From Ipomoea triloba (Eukaryota; Streptophyta; Magnoliopsida; Solanales; Convolvulaceae), in the NCBI RefSeq assembly GCF_003576645.1, contig NC_044916.1, positions 17,442,099 through 17,506,098 of the forward strand: 64,000 bases of DNA, written 5' to 3'. This document shows positions 33,950 to 44,061 of the stretch, piece by piece. The stretch's first letter is position 1. Each line of letters begins with the position of its first letter. The translations under genes were made by a program, and so were the position numbers. Under the pieces are notes generated by a model, which was given only the letters and a program-made list of their open reading frames with translations, was not told where the DNA came from and made no database searches.

Positions 33950-34206
33950 GCTAGTAGTGGCATGTGTGCATGACAACAAATAATTTAAGAGGTTTTGGTT
34001 GCTACTATGCATGTAAAAAATGTCGGGTGTCCAACCAGCCTCGTCCGTCAGCTCGCTCAGTTTGGCGGGGAAGATATGTGACACGGGATAACAGACGGAA
34101 AAGAGGAGTTACTGGGACCGTGGTGGACACTATTTTTGTTTTCTGTTTTGCTTCCACATTAACGCATTTTGTAATTGAAGTTAGGCATTTTGTTTTCAAA
34201 CTTTGA
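33950..34206 (+). pseudogene. Possible zinc-ribbon fragment (RPA1/Helitron-associated type)
   Basis: From about 33990 the plus strand reads GFGCYYACKKCRVSNQPRPS, preceded by an AG that could be a splice acceptor. A YYACKKC-like motif occurs in the C-terminal zinc-binding domain of replication protein A large subunits, which plant Helitrons often carry. Only one CxxC pair is visible and the rest of the frame shows nothing familiar. I saw no Helitron Rep motif in the window. Treat as a weak suggestion. Confidence 0.2.
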
Positions 34207-34379
34207 TCTTGGGTTACTTAGCAATAGTTAATTTTGGGAACAATGTATTAAATACTTGGGATGATAACAATGACTGTGGAACAAGGTTAAGAATTAGTGC
34301 GCTTGCATTTTTGTTAGCCATAGTTATTTTTCTGGGGGTGACGTAGATTGCCCCTAAAATAATAGCCCGTTTACCTTGG

Positions 34380-34690
34380 GTGCACCAAAAAAGAGTATGT
34401 ATGGCACAGGGCTCATAACTGGGGTGCACACACCCACAAACTGTGCAGCAGTCGAGTTCAACCTAACATGCACACCCTAACACATATAGGTACACACCTA
34501 TGGCAAATAATGGGGTGCATAGACCCAGTGACTTTACAGCCTAGAGGTCAACACTGGCATGCACACCGTGACCCAAGTACGTGCACAGACAAAGCCCAAA
34601 TCTTAGGTGCACACACCAATCGACTTTTCAGCACACAAGTTTACATAGAAATGCACACCCTTCATTAAGTAGGTGCACAAAGAAAAGTAA
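34380..34690. repeat. Degenerate tandem repeat, GTGCACACACC motif
   Basis: Three imperfect units of about 90 bp, each with variants of ggtgcacacacc and catgcacaccc. No coding signal on either strand. Confidence 0.6.
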
Positions 34691-35219
34691 CTGTAATACA
34701 AGGGGGTAAAAAACGTTAGACTTAAACTAACAATGAGATTAACTTATTCAGCATAAACCCATAAAAGAAGCTAATCCAAGTCACATGAAGAAAGACAAAG
34801 TCTAAAAAACATGCACTATTTAAAAAGATATAATACGCCTTTAGCGGGCAATTGCGGCTATCATGACGCACATATTGGTGACAAGTGTTGCACTCTCATG
34901 TTGACTTAGATGTTTTCTCTATAGCTACCTCTTTCAACGATTTGAATCGCTTCCCAGACCCCTTATTATTAGCAACGGTTGGAGGTGGACAACAATATCA
35001 GGAGACATGAGCACACCACCAAACGTCCGAATAACATGAGATTTACCAACGGACGTACCCAGACTAGTATCAGCATTAACAAATGATAGTTTGAGCTCCT
35101 TCAAAACACGGGCCAACTCCATTACACAATTCGAACTATCTTCTACAAGAGCAACACAACTATAAAAATCATTCTAAGCCTATTCCAAACCACCCCTGCT
35201 AGTGGCCATACCTACAACA
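34691..35219. other. Unassigned spacer
   Basis: No recognised gene. A 62-residue minus-strand frame at 34934-35122 has no motif I recognise. Confidence 0.4.
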
Positions 35220-35600
35220 ACATCATCATGAACACTAGCACATGGGAATGGGGAAATAAAACACATCTACTCAACAATAATGAGAAAAACATGGCACATA
35301 TGCAGCCGATGTGTGCACTTGGGTTGAGAACTATATGCACTTGAAAGAAAAACTGATTAATATATCGAAACGAAAGGGAAGAAAATGTGGTTGTCGGTGT
35401 GTGCACTTTGAAAAACACAACCACTCAACAATAATGAGAAAAACATTACAAACATACAGTAGGTGTTTGCACTTGGGTTGAGAACTATGTACACTTGAAA
35501 ACACTTTTTTTTTTTTAAAACAAGCTATCAAAAACTGCTCAGGAATGGGAGAAAATGTAGTTTTCAGTGTGTGCACTTCGGTGTCAACTATATGCACGTG
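35220..35600. repeat. Tandem repeat of about 154-170 bp with GTGTGTGCACTT motif
   Basis: tcaacaataatgag occurs at 35271 and 35425, and gaaaatgt followed by gtgtgtgcactt at 35381 and 35551. Units are imperfect. Short frames here repeat themselves for this reason and are not genes. Confidence 0.7.
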
Positions 35601-35953
35601 AAAACTTTTAAAAAAATCAACACTGTGCAAAAATGCAAACGACAGAAAAAAAAAATATGGTTAAAAAATTACACAACAAATAATTTCACAAACCATACTG
35701 GCCTAGAAACACTACACAAAAATAGAAAACCCCAAAAACTAACTGACACCATAATGTCAGGCACATATGCACACAGCGACTTATAGAACTACACACGATG
35801 ACGTCCTAGAGAAAAACTTACTACCAAACCGAGAGAAACAACACTCAATCATGTTTAAAAAACAACTAAAACATTCCCTAACGCAACAAAGCATAGTCAA
35901 TAAACATGAAAAAGAAAAGATTCAAAACTCAGGAAAACATAACTTCATTAACG

Positions 35954-36072
35954 CCGGCCAAATTGACAGCCAATTTTGACCGGAAAGTCTTAATTACTCC
36001 GTTAAGCCTTAATGTGAAGGGCAAAATGGTATTTTCCATCGACAGTGTCAATTAACCCGGTTCAAAGCTTTA
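35954..36072. repeat. Left inverted arm of the ANP32-carrying element
   Basis: Starts ccggccaaattgacagcc and ends acccggttcaaagcttta. It is the complement of the right arm apart from one substitution near its start and a small duplication in the right arm. Confidence 0.85.
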
Positions 36073-36220
36073 TTATTCGGTCTTGGCTCTCCTTTAGCAC
36101 AATGTCAAACACCTCATAATTTAGGGTTTTTATCGTGTATCCATAAACTGCGATTTCTAAATATTCACTTGATTTTGTTTTGGGTTATGTTTTGACTGAT
36201 CAAAGGCTTGGCTTCAATTG

Positions 36221-36688
36221 ATGGATGAGATTTGGGAAAGAGCGGTGGAGACAGCTCTAGACGGCCAAACGGACTTCGCTTCGGTTCAAACATTAACTCT
36301 AGACGGAGCCGTGAAGTGCGTTCATGGTCGCTTGCCTCCGCCGGCCCTGTTCGAGAGGTTTCAGAACCTTCAGCACCTATCCATAGCAAACATCGGTGTT
36401 TCCTCCCTGGAACAGTTTCCCCGGCTTCATAACCTGCAAAAGTTAATTTTATCAGATAATAGAATCGCTGCGGGGCTAGAATTCCTCGTAGAGGCTCGTT
36501 TAAACTCGCTTCGGGACCTCGATTTGTCGAACAACAGGATTCAGGATATAGATGATCTTCGGCCGCTAGCAGAGCTCAAACTGGTCTCGCTTGATCTGTA
36601 TAAGTGTCCGGTGACAAGGGTTAAGGATTATCGATCTAGGGTTAATAAAGCTTTGAACCGGGTTAAAGCTTTGAACTGGGTTAATTGA
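36221..36688 (+). pseudogene. ANP32: ANP32-type leucine-rich nuclear phosphoprotein, N-terminal fragment
   Basis: The start ATG at 36221 gives MDEIWERAVETALDGQ, the standard plant ANP32 N-terminus. The 155-residue frame contains the leucine-rich repeats: LQHLSIANIGVSSLEQFPRL, LQKLILSDNRIAAGLEFL, LRDLDLSNNRIQDIDDL and LVSLDLYKCPVTRVKDYRSR. Plant ANP32 proteins continue with an LRR cap and a long acidic tail and act in the nucleus as histone-binding and phosphatase-modulating factors. Here coding breaks off after KDYRSRV. The last 14 residues (NKALNRVKALNWVN) come from the inverted arm. No introns interrupt the fragment. The 147 bp before the ATG are probably its 5' UTR and carry a tagggttt telobox-like motif. 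It is likely non-functional as ANP32 but has an open frame and could be expressed. Confidence 0.88.
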
Positions 36689-36900
36689 CACTGTCGATGG
36701 AAAATACCATTTTGCCCTTCACATTAAGGCTTAACGGAGTAATTAAGACTTTCCGGCCAAAATTGGCTGTCAATTTGGCCGGAGTGTCCAAAATTGACAG
36801 AAATTGAATAGTCAGGGTATGCAATTAACACTTTTGAAAGTCGTGGACTGAAATTAATAGGACCCTAATGGTCAGTAGACCAAAATGGCAATTTTCTCTT
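36655..36900. repeat. Right inverted arm and terminus of the ANP32-carrying element
   Basis: 36655-36782 mirrors the left arm and contains a short internal duplication (aaagctttgaac twice). 36783-36900 has no partner on the left. The end motif gccattttggtc resembles termini of long-TIR MITEs. Confidence 0.75.
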
Positions 36901-37221
36901 AACGCAATTCATAGTTCGGGAAGGAGATGAAAACCGACATATGAAGAATAAAAACAACGTGCAACTCCTAGAACAAAAGAAGAAAATGCAATCCTACCAA
37001 AATTAAAACACCTAAAATCAAGCAAAATAAATGAATAGAATTCCTTACAAAATTAAAACACATGTAAATTTACATAAAAACCCCACTAATTAATAATAAC
37101 TAAAAAAAAAAAGAAAAAGAAAAAGTGAATGAATAATCTCAGCCATAAAAACTCAAAGATGGACGCTCAAAATTAATTCTTATTTCTCACCTAAATAAGT
37201 TGTCTCATATGATTGCAAATC

Positions 37222-37252
<31 letters not shown>
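36901..37252. other. Unassigned AT-rich spacer
   Basis: Nothing recognised except a short (TA)n(GA)n microsatellite at 37222-37252. Confidence 0.6.
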
Positions 37253-37490
37253 TCATGATCAGGTGCGGCCGTGCTCTCCCGTGCGGCCGTGCGGTTCACA
37301 CCACTCAATGTTAAGAAATACACCACTCAATGTTAAGAAACACACCACAATGAAACACACCACTCTTAATATTGTGGTGTGTTTCATTGTGTTTCATTGT
37401 AGTGTGTTTCTTAACATTCAGTGGTGTATTTCGTAACATTGAGTGGTGTGTGACCGCACGACCGCACGAGAGAGCATGGCCGCACATGAA
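37253..37490. mobile_element. (TA)n-associated inverted-repeat element, copy 1
   Basis: The arms 37253-37322 and 37425-37488 are near-perfect complements (tcatgatcaggtgcggccg on the left, cggccgcacatga-type on the right), giving a 238-bp hairpin. It is bounded on both sides by TA tracts. The start gatcaggtg is shared with elements at 60901 and 61559. Confidence 0.75.
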
Positions 37491-37501
37491 ATTATATATA
37501 T

Positions 37502-38335
37502 AGGATCGCGTTCAGGTACGTATTGGCCGCCCAGGAGAGAACTGCGGACGAATCACAACGCGCCACGTGTCCAGAATGTAGTTGCACCTAACGTTATAAC
37601 TAGGTGCATGTAATGTTATAACTAGGTGCACATAGGTGCACCCAAGTCCATAAATGTTAACAAGGTAAATTACTTGCACCTGTAAGTTAAAATAGGTGCA
37701 CACGTGCAAGTAAAATGTATTACAAGTGCAAGTAAATTGTACAATGACCATCAATACTAAGTGCACCTAATGTTATAACTAGGTGCACCTAATGTTGTAA
37801 CTAGGTGCACATAGGTTGCACCCATATGCATGAATGTTAACAAAGTAAATTACTTACACAAGTGCAAGTAAAATGTATTGCAGATGCAAGTAAAATGTAT
37901 TACAGGTGCAAGTGAATTGTACACTGAGCGTCTATACTAAATGCACCTAATATTATAACTAGGTGTACCTAATGTTATAACTAGGTGCACCTAATGTTAT
38001 AACTAGGTGCACCTAATCTTATAATTAGGTGCACCTAGGTTGCACCGGGTGCATGAATATTAACAAGGTAAATTACTTGCATTTGTAAGTGAAAATATTT
38101 GCAAAAATAGGTGCATGATTATTAACAAGATAAATTACTTGCACTTGTAAGTAAAAATAGGTGCGGAAATAGGTGCACTTGCAAGTGAAACTAGGTGCAT
38201 CAAAGTTCCAGTTATTTACGAAAATTCCACCGCGTCATTTTTTAAAAATTGCATCTGATTCGTTGATCTGGACACGTGGACGGCTGTGGAGCGTCCTCAA
38301 TTTCCTACTTGGGCGATAGTTCGCACGAGAGTGCA

Positions 38336-38340
<5 letters not shown>
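37502..38340. mobile_element. (TA)n-associated inverted-repeat element, copy 2, with GTGCAC repeats
   Basis: Bounded by tatatata tracts. The ends are tataggatcgcgttcagg and the complement of tatagggttgcactctcg. Inside, cgccacgtgtcc (37560) pairs with ggacacgtgg (38271). The interior has many copies of the 22-bp unit gtgcacctaatgttataact, partly in tandem at 37945-38040. No coding frame. Confidence 0.7.

Positions 38341-38386
<46 letters not shown>
38341..38386. repeat. (TA)n microsatellite
   Basis: Pure TA tract joining copy 2 above to hAT-like subterminal sequence. Confidence 0.95.
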
Positions 38387-38392
<6 letters not shown>

Positions 38393-38690
38393 TTGTAAAC
38401 ATGTTCGCGGACATTATTAAACGAACACTAAACGAGCTTGTTCGCGAACACTACTAAATGAACACAAACGAGCTTGTTCACGAACACTACTAAACGAACA
38501 CAAATGGGCTTGTTCGCGAACACTTAGCAAACAATCTTACCACTGTTCAGGCTTTGTTCGTTTATTAACCTAGCTCTAAATTTTGTTTGTTAATGTTCGT
38601 TTACCTTAACAAACGAACATAAACGAACGCTTAACGAGCTCGAACACGAATAGTTTGTCGAAAACTCTGTTCGCTAAACACACATAGGCC
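38387..38690. repeat. hAT-like subterminal region (isolated end)
   Basis: Dense gttcg and cgaac motifs (cgaacactactaaacgaac, aacaaacgaacataaacgaa) like those at 9230-9560 in inverse order. This is a likely end of a related hAT element. I cannot prove that it belongs to the hAT at 9230. Confidence 0.5.
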
Positions 38691-38947
38691 AGGACCTGAA
38701 GGTCCGCCCCCTTGGCCTGTGACCGCGCAGGTCTATGTGGCAGGATTAGAAGCCCTGTCGTAGTAGCATGCGACTAGTCACGGTTAGGAGCGGAGGCACC
38801 TTCTGGTCCACCAATCTCAACCAAGCCAACGCATGGGGCTTGAGTCGCGGGCCTCCTTGGCCAGTGGGTAAGCCGTGCATCCAAAATCTGACACGAGGTA
38901 GTAGCCTCACCCGGCGATTTCTTCAAGCCTTTTCCTAAAAAAACTCC
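38691..38947. other. GC-rich unassigned island
   Basis: GC-rich compared with all surroundings, with a small palindrome (ggccaggacctgaaggtcc). tggccagtgggtaagccgtg resembles a tRNA-type A box but no B box follows at proper spacing. Possibly a fragment of a repeat family. Confidence 0.35.
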
Positions 38948-38955
38948 ATTAAAAC

Positions 38956-40487
38956 TAGGGGTGGAAATAGGCCAGGCCGGGCTAGGCTTTAGATAATTAG
39001 GCCTGGGCCTGCTTTGGAAATTTAAAGCCAAGGCCTAAGCCTGGGCCTGTATGTAGGCTTTGTATTAGGCTCAAGCCTGAGCCTACAGAAAGCCTGGCCT
39101 GGCCTGAAAGCCTGTTTAAAAGCCTATATAATATATAGGCTTTTAAAAAGGCTTCTAAGTAGGTCCTAAAAAGGCTTTTGAGCCTATCTAAATAGGCTTA
39201 GGCTTTGAGCCTACGAGGCCTACATTTATACCTATAAAAAATTAATAAAAAAAATACTAATACATACATAAAACCACAAATTTATTTATCATCATGTTAT
39301 AAAATTACAACCAAAATCAATCAATAAACTAAAAAAAAAAAATGAAACTCAAGCCTTCACCATAATCTTGTCTTGTTCAGAATCCACCTACAGAATGAAA
39401 AAAAAATCAGAATAAATAATTAAGTCCATTACAAATTTACAAGTTCAAGTAGTAAACAATCAATAAATAACAATCAATATATGTATTAAACAAAATAGCA
39501 CTATGTTTACTAAGGTTGTGTTAAAAGGATTTAACAAAGAGATTAGCAGTATCAATATTTAATAAATATTTAACAATTATTAGTATGTTTATTAAACAAT
39601 TTACTAAAATGTTTACAGTAATATGTTGTTTAGTATTAAGCAGTAAAATGTTTATAGAATTAAACAGTTTACTAAACACTATTATGTTTATTAGTATTAA
39701 ACAATTTACTAAGCAGTAAAATGTTTACTAGTATTAGTCCAGTATAAATGACCTGAGTAGTAACATATTTGTATCAACCTTTTCTGCAATTTCAAGCAAA
39801 ATCTAAGAAAACGAAACTTGTTTACCTTTAAGTCCTTAAAAGGATCTGTATCCAACACTTTGTTTCAAGTATAATTATTACTTCATTACTATGTTTATTA
39901 CATACGAAAAAAATCAGCATGAGGAAGCAACCCAGAAACTAACTACATCATTACAGTCAGTATAAACATCTACTAGAAGATCGCACTAACCTCATCGGAG
40001 TCACCGCCTCGCTGCTTCGCCATCTCGCCTCACCGCATCGCGCATCACCGCCTCGCCTCACTGCCTCGACGCCTCACCTCACCTCCTCGCAGCCTCGCAA
40101 GTGTGCAGGGTCACCGTTTCGCCGATTCGTTTGCCGAAAACGGGATGGTCGGATGGAGAATGGTCAAATGGGAATACGGGATGGGCGGCTCTGCTAGTAT
40201 TAGGGCATTAGGGATTTAGGTTAACTGGTGAAGTAGTTAAATATATATACTAGGTTATATTATAAATATTAAAGTTATTATTTATACAATTAATTATATA
40301 TATAAACAGGCCAGGCCTGCAGGCTCGTAGGCCAGGCTCTTTGAATATAGGCCTGGGCCTGTTTAATAAATAGGCTTGGAAATATGGCTAGGTCTGGCCT
40401 TTTTGCTAAACAGGCCAGGCCAGATCAGGCCCAAACCAGGCCAGGCTGTAGGCCCCTTTGAAGGGGTCTGGCCTATTCCCACCCCTA
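38956..40487. mobile_element. Non-autonomous hAT element with perfect 8-bp TSD
   Basis: The ends are taggggtggaaataggcc and its complement (ggcctattcccaccccta). The 8-bp repeat attaaaac lies at 38948-38955 and 40488-40495. The subterminal regions are packed with aggcctgggcctg-type repeats on both sides. The 1532-bp interior has no transposase frame. An 8-bp TSD and these ends place it in hAT. Confidence 0.93.
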
Positions 40488-40495
40488 ATTAAAAC

Positions 40496-41383
40496 ACATA
40501 ATAGACTTCACAACTCCTTCCACAACATCAATACAATATTTGCACAAGCTTATACATTAAAATACACACATATAGCAGTACAATCTCCACTTCAAGACTA
40601 AAAAAATATCACATAATATATATGACATACTAACATAGAATAAAAGAACATGATATATATTTTAGGAATCCATGGTCCATACCTCAAGTCTAATAGCATA
40701 GAAGCTTCAATTCCTCCTCTATACCTCAAGGATGAATACCTTATCCACTTCCTAACTCCCCAACAAAAGAAAACAAGGAGAAAATCACATACAATCATAT
40801 GCATACACGCCTAAGTCTACTGTAAAAGAAATGAGAGGAAAGGAAGAAGAATGAGAAGAATAGAAGAGGAAGAAGAAGCTTACTGTGACGTTTGATCAAG
40901 TTCAAGTTTGAAACATGAAGGAGAAGGGGAGGGATTTGAGGAGGCAAATGAGAACACTGTAGTATTTATACTTAAGGCACGAAACCCTAGAGAAGTCTTA
41001 GATAAAATGGAACGGCTAGGAAGGGGTAAAATGGGAATTTTGCTTCAAAACCTTAAGTTATAATTTTGGATAAAATGTTAAGCCAAGGTTAGACAAAATA
41101 AGGTTTGTTTGATAGAAAAATAGGCTAGGTTGGTTTTGGGTTTAAGTTTAGGTTTGGAAAACACTAATATAAGGTTCATAGGTTCCTCTTAGACTTTAGG
41201 ATCTAAAATTGCAGTAAAAATTTATATGATCTAGATAGGGTATATAAATACTTTTATGCTAAACTTCTCATTTTTAAAATATATGAGTTATTATAAAATA
41301 TAATTGCATAGGTATAGAAATTTTATGGAAGGTAATTAATAAATAGAAGAGTTTTTATGAAAATAGGTTTTTGGGGTATCACA
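40496..41383 (-). repeat. Probable remnant of a Tekay-like LTR
   Basis: Ends ggggtatcaca, like the other Tekay-type LTRs here (ggggttaca, ggggtattaca), and resembles them in composition near the end. The left boundary is obscured by the hAT element at 38956-40487. No coding frame. Confidence 0.4.
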
Positions 41384-41627
41384 AATTGGACCCACATAAT
41401 GGGTGGAAAAGGAGAAAAGAGGTGTAGATGTACTAGGACTCTGTATTTATACTTTAAGAGTTCTACTCTATCTTTGAATATTATTGTAACTCTACTTTTA
41501 CCAGTCATCTCTAGCTTGGACTATCGCTTGTATCCGTATAAATACATCTCTTCATGTACTATGTAGATACTATTGATCAATAATAAAACTCTCTATAGAA
41601 TTTCTTATTCTCATATGATATTAGTAT
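41384..41627 (+). repeat. LTR end and degenerate PBS of the decayed copia
   Basis: Contains tataaatacatctc (TATA-like) and aataaaactctc (polyadenylation-like), ending ttctca at 41613. It is followed by tatgatattagtat, a decayed form of TGGTATCAGAGC. Confidence 0.5.
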
Positions 41628-41710
41628 ACCTAAATGATCCATAACTCCCATCCTACCCCTAGTCCCAATAAATACTCTACAGACTTTACCTCTTTCAAAC
41701 TTACCTCCTC

Positions 41711-41959
41711 CAATTATTTATTATGGAAAACTTAGCTTGTTCTTTTTTCTCCGCGGTTAAAATCTCAGTGAATACATTGATAACACATTCTTGTGCCCTA
41801 CTTCCTTTAATTTGTTCAGGCTCTAGATGGGTGTTCCATTGTAGCCAATCCTGTGGTAAAAAATTGGGTTCGCTAGAAATGCTCTATTTTGTCTATGACT
41901 CCATGCTCATCTTGTCTTTGTCCAATGAAGTTATGTATGTTGCTGCGGGATATGCCATG
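41711..41959 (+). pseudogene. gag: Gag N-terminal remnant of the decayed copia
   Basis: Reads NYLLWKT, a stop, then LVLF, the start of many copia gag proteins, followed by sequence with several stops up to the hAT insertion. An overlapping 112-residue frame (41723-42061) is not the gag frame and runs into the hAT. Confidence 0.6.
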
Positions 41960-42149
41960 TCCCGGACTAGGGGTGTGCAAAACACGGACAATTGGCGGTT
42001 AACCGACCGAACCGCTGAAATTCGGTTAACCGTAACCGAACCGAATTTTTCGGTTCGGTGAACGGTTAAAGGATTCCTATAATTTCGGTTAACGGTTAAT
42101 TCGGTTTGGAAGAGACGGTTAACCGTATTAACCGAATGGTTAACCGGAA

Positions 42150-42215
<66 letters not shown>

Positions 42216-42950
42216 AATTAATAATATTAAGTTATAAGTTATAACATATTCCAATTGCCAAATCCCTAATTTCATTCGGCTATCAGTTTAGCAGCCGCCA
42301 TTCCGCCAACGCTCCTCTCAGTTTCTCTGTCTCTCTCGGCTCTCGCAAGTCGCAACGCTCCCAGTCACCGCCCCTCAGTCCAGACAGCCACCGCCAGCCG
42401 CCAGCCACCGCACCTCAGTCCAGACAGCCACCGCCCCTCAGCCTTCACTCTCTCTCTCTCGGCTCTCGGCTCTCGCCTCTCGCACTGTCCACCGCCCCTC
42501 AGCCCTTACCGCCGACCGCAACTCTGTCTCACTCACCGGTCACCACCCCTCACCAGTCCGCCACCATCCCACCGCCCATTTCCCGTCAGCCACCGCAGCC
42601 CTCACTGTCTCTGCACTCAGTAGGCCACCGTCGATGAGATACGGTAATAATAAATTTGTACTTTAAATTTATTTATAAATTTATTTTCAGTTAGTTGATT
42701 AGTTAGGTTTTCAGTTAGTTGATTAGTTAGGCCTCATTGTCTTTGATCAGTTAAATTAAATTTTTATTTTTGAAGTTATCATTTTCCAGTGATCCATATT
42801 CCAGTGTGCAGTGTATCTGTGTATCTGCTAATTACTTAATTAGCTTATGTTGCATTGATGATTTGAGTATGTATTGTATATGCTAATATGTTAATTACTT
42901 CAAATGTTCTATTTTAAATGATGAATTAATGGATTTAATGCTGCTTGTAG

Positions 42951-43967
42951 ATGTCAATGGAAGAAATTTCTCCGTTGTATACGGCTCCTTCGTTAGATGA
43001 AGTTGCTATTTCAACAAGTGAGACTGCAGGTGCAAGTCAAATTTCAAAAAAGAGAAAAGCAACAAAATCTAGGTCAGACGTTTGGTCTCATTTTAAAAAA
43101 GTTACTTCATCTTCCGGTGTTACTTCATGTAAATGTGTGCACTGTGGGAAAGAATATGCTTGTGATACAAAGAGAAATGGAACTTCATCATTAAAATATC
43201 ACATGAATGCATGTAATCAAAATCCTAATAATGTTGACAAGTCACAATCTCAAATTGTTGTGCAAAAAAAGGGTAATGAAGGGGAAGGGGTTATTTCAAG
43301 TTGGAAATTCGATCAAGAAGCAATTAGAAAGGCCCTAGCAAATATGATTGTGAAGTGTGAACTACCCTTTAGATTTGTGGAGAGTGAAGGTTTGAAGGAA
43401 TTTGTTCAAGTGGCTTGTCCTATGTTTCACATTCCTTCAAGAACAACAATCACAAGAGATGTTTATCAACTTTATTTAGATGAGAGGATCAAAGTGAGAC
43501 ATTTGTTGAAGAATTCATGTAATAGAGTTTGTTTAACTACGGATACATGGACATCTTTGCAAAGAATTAATTACATGTGTCTCACGGCTCACTTTATTGA
43601 TGATAATTGGAATTTGCATAAGAAAGTCATAAATTTTTGTCAAATTTCAAGTCATAAAGGTGATGCTATTGGTAAATTGATTGAAAAATGCTTGCTTTCT
43701 TGGGGGGTTGATAAATTGTTCACTATTACGGTTGATAATGCAAGTGCAAATGATGTTGCTATTGGATATTTGCAAAAAAAGTTTGGGAGTAAGCATGGAA
43801 ATATTTTGAATGGAAAATATATGCATATGAGGTGTGTTGCACATATAGTAAATTTGATTGTGAATGAAGGTTTGAAACTTTTGAATAAGTCGGTTGCTCG
43901 TGTTAGAGGGGCGGTGAGATATGTAAGGCAATCTCCATCTAGATTGCAAAAATTTAAAGAGTGTTGA
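42951..43967 (+). pseudogene. hAT 2 transposase, N-terminal part
   Basis: A 338-residue frame starting MSMEEISPLY, directly after an AG acceptor-like site (cttgtag), so a leader intron is likely. The BED zinc finger is complete: CVHCGKEYACDT with HMNAC. The catalytic domain has the first aspartate in CLTTDTWTSLQRINYMCLTA and the second in FTITVDNASANDVAIGYL. The frame breaks at about 43958 by a one-base change. Conserved sequence continues in another frame (CLDVSTRWNSTYL), then a 14-bp tandem duplication (44030-44055) and loss of the middle part, including the catalytic Glu, follow. Confidence 0.92.
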
Positions 43968-44061
43968 AAGTGAGAATATAGAAAGCAAAAGTTTGTTGTG
44001 CCTTGATGTTAGTACTCGTTGGAATTCAACATATTTGATTCAACATATTTGATGCTAAATT

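Larger units (their letters stand above)
35954..36900. mobile_element. Pack-MULE-like element carrying an ANP32 gene fragment
   Basis: Inverted arms of about 118 bp (35954-36072 and 36655-36782) flank a host gene fragment and differ at only two or three positions by eye. The right side continues another 118 bp to caattttctctt at 36900, which looks like a full Mutator-type terminus; the left side stops at ccggcc. The flanks share ttaacgc (35948-35954 and 36899-36905), so the left end may have lost its outer part up to the target site. No transposase is present. Captured gene sequence between long TIRs is the definition of a Pack-MULE. The superfamily is inferred. Confidence 0.65.

Noticed and set aside
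35331..35979. Short frames in the GTGCAC repeat region
   Set aside because: They repeat with the tandem units and show no motifs.
9230..38690. One giant hAT from 9230 to 38690 using the subterminal repeats at both places
   Set aside because: The right region lacks a matching terminus and TSD, so I could not support a connection.
38774..39031. 85-residue minus-strand frame
   Set aside because: It spans the left end of the hAT element at 38956 and the GC-rich island, so it crosses an element border.
41723..42061. 112-residue plus-strand frame as a gene
   Set aside because: It is a shifted reading of the decayed copia gag and runs across the hAT border at 41968.
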